A stretch of 64,000 nt of DNA, taken from assembly GCA_040285825.1 (NCBI GenBank), contig JAUPSS010000012.1, positions 434,001-498,000 of the forward strand, written 5' to 3'. The notes under the pieces were generated by a model. The model saw only the letters and a list, made by a program, of their open reading frames with translations, did not search any database and had not been told where the DNA came from. The stretch is from Eukaryota sp. TZLM1-RC. Its lineage: Eukaryota; Metamonada: BaSk clade. The position numbers and the translations under genes are program-made. Positions 33,555 through 42,172 of this stretch are shown in pieces (within the stretch, counting starts at the first letter, position 1; every line of letters begins with the position of its first letter).

Positions 33555-34475
33555 TCAATAGACTTGAGTAGTCCCTGTCATTGATTTCAGTAGTGATTGT
33601 ACAAGTTCGTAAGGACCGATACCAATCCGTCTGTGGGACTCTGAAGGAACGCTTTTTCTCAAAAGACCAAAGAAAGCTTCAATTGGGTTTGCTTCTGTGC
33701 AATAAGGGGCCAAGAAATAATACCGTAAACCAGCTTGGCGAACCGATTGCACAAGAGGCTCAGAAATGTGGATTTTGCATCCATCAAGAACAAGCAAAGA
33801 ACGAGGACCACCAGAAGTCCAGAGAAGGCCAGAACGAATTAGCGATTTAAGGAATAACGCAAAAGAGCATCTACTGAAATGTGCTTCCTTAAATGTATGG
33901 TAAACCTAACCATTTCAGTCAAAAGCAATAATTAGTGAAAAGGCATTGAACCTGGAAGTCTTTGGATCAGACGCAATTGGTTGTCCCGATAAAGAATATC
34001 CAAACTGTCTGTTGAAATGGTCCGGTCTGAAGGAGAGTTCATCAACGAAGAGAAGTTGTCTATGATAAAGAATACCAACAGCTGACGCCAGTTTCCATTC
34101 GAAGCGGCGAATTAGTGTCACCTTGGCTCTTTGCATAATGGTTGTCACTTTTTTACGATCGAATCCATGCTTAATCAGAATTCGGTGCACTGTACTAACA
34201 GATATCGAAAAATCATCGTATATTTGTACAAGATAAGTCACTCCTCGAAGAAAAGTTAGAGGGTCTTCTTTCACCAAATCGAGAATATATTGTTGGATGT
34301 GTAAGGGAGTTGCATTAGACCGTGGCGTGGTGGTGTTGGATGTTTCTGGCGAATTTACAAGAGGGTCCAGTCCAGCGAAGTACTGCTTGACCCACCGACT
34401 AACAGTGGATTGATCGACAAGGAAGTACTTTGCCACAGCTTTTTGCGAATCATTCAAAAACAGATAAGTGTACAC
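33555..34475 (-). pseudogene. Tc1/mariner-IS630-type transposase, interrupted
   Basis: Minus strand. A helix-turn-helix region (AVAKYFLVDQSTVSRWVKQYF) is followed by a second one (YDDFSISVSTVHRILIKHGF). The DDE catalytic part has LLFVDELSF (first aspartate), LVLDGCKIH (second; usually D-N) and EANPIEAFFGLLRK (glutamate), as in the DDE superfamily of IS630/Tc1 transposases. The frame from 34475 ends at 33915 with stops just after SLIIAFD, then reopens in a different frame by 33850 with HFSRCSFALFLKSL, reaching 33555. Length fits a full transposase of about 310 residues. Terminal repeats were not found. A 15-base tandem repeat (cagtcgatgtaaata/ca) lies at 33373-33402. Confidence 0.75.
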
Positions 34476-34639
34476 AGTACGTGTGACAGTATCTTCTGAA
34501 ACATGAGATTAGAGCTTTTGAACATCAACACCAAGCAGAAGAAGATTGAAATGGAGGGGCATAGGTGTTGCAGGTGGTTGTGACATCAAAAAAAGGCGAG
34601 GAAAAATCAAGAATCCCAATTATGCACCCAAATTGCGAC

Positions 34640-35496
34640 CCAGTTCGTAAATTGCTTTTCTTTTTACACTGTTGAAAGAATCGATGAAATCTAAATTGAA
34701 AATAAAATTGTTTCCTTTGGAGTTAGATAAACAAGTCAGATGTTGAAGCAGCAACTGAAGCTCCATTATTCGTTTGAATCTTAAATTGCAATGGCGAAAA
34801 AAATTAACCAGCCTTTTTCACAATTCCATTCAAATAATTGAGGCAAATAAACGAGAGAAAGATTCACCTTCTGCAATGGGACGATTTTTAAATTCACTCC
34901 CAGTTTTCACTGAAGCAATAAGACGTGCAGCAGTAAGCTCAGGTGGAGGAACGATTTTGAAAGAGTCCAATTGCTGAAAAAAGCTAATTTATCTGCAATT
35001 TCAGGTTTTTTATTGCTTGTAGGCAGTTTTTAAAATATCAAACGTAATCCCTGATGGTCCAGCGGCTTTACCTTTCGGTAATTTTTCAATTAAAGCAAGA
35101 ACTTCAGAAGCATTAATTGGATTATTAGTCCAAAACTCACAAATATTGGGTTTTGGACAAGTAAAATTTTCAATTTTTCAACTGTGTCAAGAGTTAATTT
35201 AGCAATATCAGAGGAAAATAATCACTGAACTCCGTCACCGTACCTTCCTAGAAGACATAGTTTTCTTAGTTGATTGACTTTTTGCATCGGATTTTGTTTA
35301 TAGACAGCATTTTGACAAAAGATTTCTTTTTTGCAAAAAATTTCCAAAAGCTACTTGTGTCCCATTCATTTTTCTTCAACTTACTAGTAAATGAACGAAG
35401 TTGAAGAGACATTGGGATTGAAGGAGCAGGACTGACTTCAACAGGAATCTTGACTGGGGGTCCCAGAGTATCTTGTGCTTCACCGTAGATCTTCAA
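34640..35496 (-). mobile_element. 5' remnant of a non-LTR retrotransposon
   Basis: On the minus strand, 35496 to about 35270 encodes an N-terminal region with NEWDTSSFWKFFAKKKS, comparable to YDINPLWNFFKDSLS in the other elements. Then KLPKGKAAGPSGITFDILKT (near 35040-35110) and, after more frame changes, FIFNLDFIDSFNSVKRK near 34650-34710. These are the first RT motifs in order. The YMDD motif and everything beyond are missing, and frames are broken. It resembles the 8-10 kb lineage more than the 28 kb one. Confidence 0.7.
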
Positions 35497-35879
35497 CGTT
35501 CTCTTCTAGCGAGAATTCGAGATAATGTATTCCATGTTCTTCACTTCCTTATTGAAACCACTATTGATGAGCTTTTGCACTGTTCCAGGGTTGTTTCAAA
35601 GATTCGTGGTTCCAAAGGCACAATTCTCGATGTGTCACTAAGACGAGGTCATTTTGGCGCTCCCAAGATTTGAAAATTCAATCGTGCTCCAAGTGCCACC
35701 AGTCTGGACACATCTCCTGTGATTGTCCAACTAAAATCAAACATGAGGTGAATTATGTGTGTCAAACCAACGATGCAACGAAGAATTTGACAAACCCCTT
35801 ATCTGCACTCTATGACTTGTACTGTGTAGTGTCTTCAGGTAAATGGGAAAAAGTGGTGTTTTTTTCGAACTTAAATTGA
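35497..35879 (+). pseudogene. Zinc-knuckle fragment, probable retroelement ORF1 or gag debris
   Basis: A frame that begins at or before 35497 shows RIRDNVFHVLHFLIETTI; after a frame change near 35650 it continues WRSQDLKIQSCSKCHQSGHI with a perfect C-x2-C-x4-H-x4-C knuckle, and ends at 35879. Such knuckles are typical of retroelement nucleocapsid or ORF1 proteins. It abuts an RT remnant on the opposite strand, so the two need not belong together. Confidence 0.4.
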
Positions 35880-37086
35880 TAAAATAGGTTTCTTTGTATT
35901 TTGTTTGATGACGTGATTCTGGTTTATGCTTCAGTTTTATTAATAAACTCAGATTTTTTTCTCTCCCTCATGTGTTCATTTGCCAAACTGCATCATTATT
36001 TGATTTCACACCATGCAAACTGACAGCAACCTGAAAAATGGAAGATTGAAACAATGCCTAGGAAAAGCAAAAGATTTTTTTGTTACATTGACTGTGTTCA
36101 GAGAAGATAGTACATGGTTAGATGACTGCAAAAAAATGGACAGCATGCTTCAATATAGCATGTCTCCAAACAAGTAGAGAGCATTTAATTATGGTGGACC
36201 GCCTTTCTCTATGGTTTCTATGAAAAGCTAGTTCAATTCACGTTGTGAATACATAGTGACATTTCCACATTCATACATGTTACAGTTAATACATTGTTAA
36301 ATACATTGTTTAAAACCTTTCCATATTTGTTCAGCACTAAATATGCAGAAATTTATCCACCATCACAGTTTCATTTGCACAGCCATATTGCAAAATTTAA
36401 AGCGTTGTAATAACAACTGATTTGTGTGTTGTCTGCTCTGGTAGATACAATTGAATGAAAAACAAAAATGTTGACAAATATAGGGAGTTGTAGTATGAAA
36501 TCAGGAAACCAAGAAACTTCATTATTTAACACACTGAAAGTACTATCACTCAATACGTAGGTCAATTCCTACATAACAACTGAACAGTATTGACGTTTTT
36601 GTGAGATAATGAAATTGAAATTATCAAATCTACCATAAGATCTGCTGTTGAACAATCGTCGCAATCGCTTTAAATCTGGTACCCCAACGCTATTTAGAGA
36701 AGATCTCAAATGTGGTATTGTGTAGGAGTGAATGGATATGATGAGCAAGGTTACGCGAGAGTGCTGGAGTCCAAAGTATGTCACCATTTCAAATGGAAAA
36801 TATTACCGCTTTTTTATTGTATCGAATATATAATCTCAGTATTCAAAAACTTATCAATTTCGCTATCATAAACATTCTAGAATCTTTCCAGAATATAAGA
36901 TTTGGGTTCCTGTTTTTGAACTAAAAATGTATAAAAGCAGTGAATTTTACTCTGTCATAATGTTGTAAGTAATAAAAAACCATATAATAAATTATTTAAA
37001 TATTTGTAGAGATACAAGTGCATGATGACTTTTCCCTTTCTATTCCCAGTATTGCTTATATTCACTTTATTTGATTGAAAATTCTA
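35880..37086. other. Intergenic, no gene recognised
   Basis: AT-rich spacer. Minus-strand frames at 36371-36565 and 36569-36787 show no domain. Confidence 0.5.
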
Positions 37087-38685
37087 TTACAAAGAAGTGG
37101 GACAGTTGAAACAAACACAGTGGAAAACTTTTAGGTGTCGCAGGAGAAAATATATGCCAAAATAAAACACAATGAACAGTATAATTGAGCAAAATGATGC
37201 ATCATCCATATCCAGTGATTCAATTGATCCACTTGTAAATGCAAGAGCAAGGACAAATGTAGTTAAAGCTGTCCACAAACACCACCAATACCCACTTGAA
37301 TGAACTCGAGCCATGAAATGCACAATAGGTCCTTTTTGAAGTTCAATGTAGACGTGTAGCGTATAATAACAATTACCAGAAAATGAGTATCCGCTGAAAG
37401 TAGAATTATTCTTATAATAAATTGAATCAATGAGCGAATCTGGCCGGTCTTCTCCGTAGTGGTGAACATTGAGGGCTCTAGAGAAATGATCAAACATAGC
37501 ATTCTCGTCTCTGCTCACATATCCCCATTTTGATACCTCATTTGCTGGGAAAAGATCGACATCATCGCAGAGAATGGAGAGAATGGGGCAATATTGTTCA
37601 TCAGTGATTTTGAACCGACGAGACGCAGTTCCCAACTGAAGTAACACACGAAAGGATAAATCTTCGTCATGTTGAAGGGTAACTTGAATGTTGAGATTGA
37701 TCAATGCCTGTGCAAGTGAGCTTTCAATTTTATCTTGGAAAACGTGTGAAGAAAAACGACAATAACAAACATGAATGGGCAAATCCCAAGTTAAAACAAT
37801 CTCACGTGCTTCTTCAAGAGCCTTACCATTGGGTGAAAGTCTAATTGACAACAGAGTGATTGAACAACTAACGGTAACATCAGAATGGAAAAACTCCACT
37901 TGAAACAAATAGTCACCAATTGATGACACCTTGAAAGGTACAATTGTATTTTGAAACAAAGTATTGCTTAGTTCTGTTTTGACAGCTTCTTCTAGCATAA
38001 TTTCATCAACTACATACAGGTCATCAAAAACCACAAACTCTATAGAATAGTTTGTCAGCATTTCCATCGCATTCACCATAAATTCTCCTTCGGCGCTCAG
38101 AACTAAAATCGGTTCAATTGTTAATGATATCTCCAAGGGACTGAGCATTGCAAAAACGTGATATCCAGAAGTGGACCTAGTGACAGTTGAAGATTCACCA
38201 TGCAGTAACTGACTAGATACCTCATTCTTGACTACTCGTAAAATATGACTCGGATCTAGGAGACTATCAACAGTGACTGGTGATGTGTGAAAAAGGGATA
38301 TTAAAGTTTCCTTAGTTTTTCTTAAAGAAAAATGCTGTTCACATCGAAGTACAACAACTTCAATTTCAGCTTCCTCAACTGTTCCATTGAGCTTAATGGA
38401 AAGGTCTACATGAAAAGTTTGATGATCTGAACTGGTGGCCAGAAGTGTATACTTTCCTTGAATAGACACTTCATAATGTTTCAAGGAATATAATGATGAA
38501 ATGATGGTATCCATTTTTGAAAAAAATTCATTTCCTGATTCCAAACAAACAGTTCCAGTATCGAAAACAACGAATTCATGGCTTAGCAAAATGCTTGTGG
38601 CAAAATGGACCGCACCAAGGTCACTGTGGAAAAATAAGGGGTTCCAGACGAGGAATGACCTACTGACATCTTGTCTAGGCATCAT
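37087..38685 (-). CDS. Membrane protein of unknown function with two C-terminal helices
   Basis: 532 residues in one frame from ATG 38685 to TAA 37087. About 460 residues of alternating beta-like sequence rich in S, T and acidic residues precede two hydrophobic helices (roughly 467-486, WWCLWTALTTFVLALAF, and 498-516, FCSIILFIVFYFGIYFLL) with a short cysteine-containing tail. No N-terminal signal peptide is obvious, so the long region may be cytosolic with a hairpin anchor. Internal similarity between segments is hinted at by repeated V-x-D-(S/D)-L, S-I and I-L-S patterns, but I could not establish repeats. I do not recognise the family. It lies 170 bases from the decayed kinase on the same strand; no functional link can be inferred. 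Confidence 0.65.
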   Translation of the reverse strand: MMPRQDVSRSFLVWNPLFFHSDLGAVHFATSILLSHEFVVFDTGTVCLESGNEFFSKMDTIISSLYSLKHYEVSIQGKYTLLATSSDHQTFHVDLSIKLNGTVEEAEIEVVVLRCEQHFSLRKTKETLISLFHTSPVTVDSLLDPSHILRVVKNEVSSQLLHGESSTVTRSTSGYHVFAMLSPLEISLTIEPILVLSAEGEFMVNAMEMLTNYSIEFVVFDDLYVVDEIMLEEAVKTELSNTLFQNTIVPFKVSSIGDYLFQVEFFHSDVTVSCSITLLSIRLSPNGKALEEAREIVLTWDLPIHVCYCRFSSHVFQDKIESSLAQALINLNIQVTLQHDEDLSFRVLLQLGTASRRFKITDEQYCPILSILCDDVDLFPANEVSKWGYVSRDENAMFDHFSRALNVHHYGEDRPDSLIDSIYYKNNSTFSGYSFSGNCYYTLHVYIELQKGPIVHFMARVHSSGYWWCLWTALTTFVLALAFTSGSIESLDMDDASFCSIILFIVFYFGIYFLLRHLKVFHCVCFNCPTSL

Positions 38686-38855
38686 GTTTCTTCTCGAAAT
38701 TCACCTCAACCGTTATCACACGAGAATTGAATTCCCGCATCAAGAGCTCCTGAATGCCGGATGTCTGATTGTTGTGATCATTAATATCAAAAATGAAAAT
38801 GGATTCTTTTGCGAGTAGTCGCTTGCAATTCCATTCTGTTCGTAACAAAATACCG

Positions 38856-40179
38856 CTATTCGAGAGCCAAAATCAAGAGCCATAGTATGGAGAACAAAAG
38901 CAGTGGTAAGCCTATAGAAGGAATTGGAATACGCATTTTGATCTTTTTTAATTGTAACAAAAACTGCATTGAAGATTTATAAAGAGTAAGCAGTTTGTCC
39001 CTAATATTAGTTCTACTAATGACGCTATTATTTGAGGTGGTGGGAATTGAACTTGCTCGGGTATTGGTTGAGATAGAATCTGTGACAGTATTTGAAATAA
39101 TTGTATCACTGTGTTGTGTAGATAGAAAGGCTGATAAGGCAGATGGGATTTCGACTTCGACCAAATTCCCCTTAATAGTAGCAAGAATGTGTTGTGCTGA
39201 AGGACGATCCTCAGGATTCAATTGAATCATTGAACAAACAGGTGACTTCCATTTGAACGGCAGCGCCTCGGTAGTGATGAGAGCAGCACCTTCTGATTTA
39301 AATCGCTGCACTTGTAGCAAAGGAGCACTTTCGGCCATCTGAGAAGGGTCCTGGTTTGTTAAAACAGTCCAAAACTAAACACCCAAAGCAAAAATGTCAG
39401 CTTTTGGACTGGCTTTGGTACATTGTGCAAGTAAAACTTCTGGTGCCATATACGCGACAGTTCCAAAGACAGACTGAGTAAGAGAAGCATCGTTGGTTCT
39501 AGAATCATCTAAATCTGCGATTTTTGCAGTAGTTATGACATTTTGACGAACTCTAAGTAGGACATTTCCAGCAGAAATGTCTCTATGGACATAACCATTC
39601 TCATGAAGGGCAGACAGCCGTGTAACCACATCCTCCATAATGATTTCTGTTTCCTCTGAGGAGATTGAGCGGTTCAAGTGGAAAAATTCTTGAAGAGAGC
39701 ATGCTAGTCGCTCCTGGACCAGTCCAGGAGGGTCATGGGTAACACCATAGATAAACACAATTTGCTCAATGTTACTGAGTGCCTTGCAGATTTGAAAGGT
39801 GCGCACAACATCGCCTCTTACTGCTTCAACATTGTGAGAAGTGAAGTATGGCCGTTTCCAGACGATGTCTTTTGTTCCGTACTGACCAATGAAGAGTTCC
39901 GGCCTAACAGTTCGGGCTAGAAGATCGGTAGAATTTATGTCAGAAGCATCAATTGTTGTTGGTTTTAGAACGTCAACCATAAGATCCCTAAGCTAATAAT
40001 TGGCTGTTACATCTTCTTGGGTGGCGGCCTTCCGACATGATGGACATGTGGGAACTTTTGCTAGCCATTGGTTAATGCAATCCAATGAAACAGAAGCTGT
40101 GACCACATCGGAGTACCACAGGATTCAAAAGAGGCCCTCTATGAATGACACAGAAGAAGCTGTCAGGGTGGTCGGTCAT
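38856..40179 (-). pseudogene. RING/U-box plus protein-kinase gene with tail anchor, inactivated
   Basis: The ATG at 40179 starts MTDHPDSFFCVIHRGPLLNP and continues to a RING/U-box-like VVLRCGHSFC; after a one-base frame change near 40090 comes DCINQWLAKVPTCPSCRK. A TAG at 39993-39995 then precedes the kinase. The kinase has HRDISAGNVLL (catalytic loop), IADLDDSR in the place of DFG, VAYMAPEVLL (APE) and KADIFALGV, where a second TAG (39375-39377) falls in the middle of subdomain IX; the frame continues in phase with FWTVLTNQDPSQ to a C-terminal helix (LPLLLFSILWLLILAL). Two stops and one frameshift point to a pseudogene. If it ever was active it would have been a membrane-anchored kinase with a ubiquitin-ligase-type domain. 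UAG is a normal stop in neighbouring genes, so readthrough is not assumed. Confidence 0.7.
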
Positions 40180-40672
40180 GACGATTACAACAACTCAATT
40201 CTATCTTTTGATTACTGTCAATTCTGATTATAATAATCAAGCTTTAATCTAACTTTTATGTAGTTTTTGTTGATTTGGATTTCAATAATTTTTTTGGTAC
40301 AAGGTCTGAATTTTGATGAAACTACAGAATGGTACAATGTTGGTCTCACTGAGATTGTTTTGTAGCCTGTTTTCTTGATCTATTCTATTTCACGTGCATT
40401 TTCCATAAATCAACAGCTTTCCCATGTTTTTATGAACTTTGTCATACTTTCATTTCATCCAATGTGTTTCATTGTAACATTGAGACAATGTAGGAATTCC
40501 TGCTTCTTAGATGACTTATCCTTCATTTTTTGTATATTGATTGTATTTATATAACATCTGCTTGTACCACCTCAATGGAGGCCGTGATAAAATTCAGAGC
40601 CATGTCATAATCTCAAAAAATGGACTTGTATAACCCTTTTGTAATTAAGGAGAATTATTCAACATCATTGCT
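40180..40672. other. Intergenic, no gene recognised
   Basis: Spacer between two minus-strand genes. AT-rich, nothing recognisable. Confidence 0.5.
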
Positions 40673-41659
40673 TTATGTCATATCTTCAAAACGTTTCCAA
40701 TAATCACCTGTGCGTTCTCTTACACAGGAAAACCTAGAATAATGTAGTTGAGGCTTATATTTGTGATTCAATGCTGGTTTGTTAAGAGCAGCAGCCATTT
40801 CCTTGATGTGATAAGGCCTAAAACCACAACATCCACCAATAAATATCACACCCATTTGTTTCGCATCTATAGCATATTTTGCACCTTGAAATCTATTAAT
40901 TTGAACAGACTCAAGGGCCAATGGAAACCCTGGGTTAGTTTCCCAGTTCGTGGCATTGTATCCGACCGGCATGCAAGCAAGATACATACCAACAGGACGA
41001 GGTATTTGCTGCACCTTCTCCATCATCCTGAGCGTCTCTTTAGGGCCATCATAACAGTTCAAGCCCACTGCTAAAGGCTCTTCACGTACTAAGCTTGCGA
41101 TGTCAGACTGCAGCGTCTGGTCATTGCCTCTTATGGTGACAATTGGCAACATATTCTGGCTTTTACATGCTCTTACAGCCATTGTTGCCTCTTGAACCGA
41201 CATGAAGGTTTCACACACTATAACATCAGCGTCAGTCTGAGCAGAAAGCTGTTCCTTGAATACATCAGCCATAATCTGATCTTGTTTTTCACGCTGGGAA
41301 AAGAACGATAAAGGCGAAAGGGCACCTGCAACGAAGATCGGTCTTTCAAATGCTGCACTTGAACGCTTCACACCTTCTCTAGCCAACAGAATTGCTTGTC
41401 TGTTCAATCTATGTATGTCAATCTCTATTCCCAGCTGCTGAGCTTTTGCTTTATGTGAGTAGAAATTGATTACCTGTAGCACTTCGGCTCCACAATCAGC
41501 AAAGTCTTTGTGAAGTTGAACAACAGCTTCGGGATTGTCCAAAACCACTTCTGGTATCCATCGTCCAGCTGCCATAGCTCCCCGATTCTCCATCTCAAAC
41601 ATGGTTCCACCATCAAACAGGATAGTTTCGTGATCATTGCAGTATTGAAGGAATGTCAT
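40673..41659 (-). CDS. Homocysteine S-methyltransferase family protein
   Basis: 328 residues. The family transfers a methyl group from betaine, S-methylmethionine or a similar donor to homocysteine, giving methionine, in a zinc-dependent TIM barrel. Seen here: ILFDGGTMFEMENRG at the N-terminus, ADCGAEVLQVINFYS, then AVGLNCYDGP (about residue 201) and IFIGGCCGFRPYHI (about 277-278), supplying the three zinc-binding cysteines. Length fits the single-domain enzymes rather than full MetH. The usual T-x-T-Y near strand 2 reads QVINFYS here. The donor cannot be told from sequence. ATG at 41659 is used; the preceding in-frame TTG is not a normal start. Probably cytosolic, with no targeting peptide visible. 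Confidence 0.88.
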   Translation of the reverse strand: MTFLQYCNDHETILFDGGTMFEMENRGAMAAGRWIPEVVLDNPEAVVQLHKDFADCGAEVLQVINFYSHKAKAQQLGIEIDIHRLNRQAILLAREGVKRSSAAFERPIFVAGALSPLSFFSQREKQDQIMADVFKEQLSAQTDADVIVCETFMSVQEATMAVRACKSQNMLPIVTIRGNDQTLQSDIASLVREEPLAVGLNCYDGPKETLRMMEKVQQIPRPVGMYLACMPVGYNATNWETNPGFPLALESVQINRFQGAKYAIDAKQMGVIFIGGCCGFRPYHIKEMAAALNKPALNHKYKPQLHYSRFSCVRERTGDYWKRFEDMT

Positions 41660-42012
41660 CAAAGATACTTTACAGTGAAATTAGATTCATGTTGAAGGAT
41701 TTAATCAATAATCATTTAAAAATGATGCATTCCAATGTAAGGTTTAACAACATAAACAACAATTAATTAATGTTTTGAAACACTTGCATTGTAATTTCCA
41801 ATGATTGTTCAATTTCCAATGATTCGTTGGTGAAAAGGTTGCAGAGTTGAAATTAAATTCAACAACTTTATAAGTATTTAATTCTATGAAGTGAAAATTC
41901 ACGTACAATGTTGTTTAAAGTGAACTCAACCTGTAGAATCATTAACAATTGTTAATGCAAAATTCATCAGCCATTCATCCCATTGTGTCTTTAGTAAACG
42001 TTTCTCAGCCAT
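41660..42012. other. Spacer with a possible short minus-strand exon
   Basis: Just left of element A the minus strand reads ATG GCT GAG, continuing for 28 codons (MAEKRLLKTQWDEWLMNFAL) before a stop near 41928. The ATG overlaps the target duplication CCAT of element A. It may be a first exon cut off from its promoter by the insertion, or chance. Confidence 0.25.
42009..42012 (+). repeat. Target-site duplication of element A, left
   Basis: CCAT immediately left of the 5' LTR; the same four bases follow the 3' LTR at 49394-49397. Confidence 0.75.
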
Positions 42013-42172
42013 TGTTAGCCTTGGATAATATTTATAATAGTTTATTTATAGTTTATTAATAGTTATTGTAGTATTGCGCCCATGCGCTTAAGTTAAGGGA
42101 AATCCTCATTCCCTCGTAATAAATCTAATTACATTTAAGGTATACTCAATGTCTAACCCCCACAGATCATCA
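42013..42172 (+). repeat. 5' LTR of element A
   Basis: 160 bases, TGTTAGCC to GATCATCA. Contains AATAAA at 42118-42123, a likely polyadenylation signal, and the gag start codon at 42149. It differs from the 3' LTR only in tta/ttt near 42058. Confidence 0.95.
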
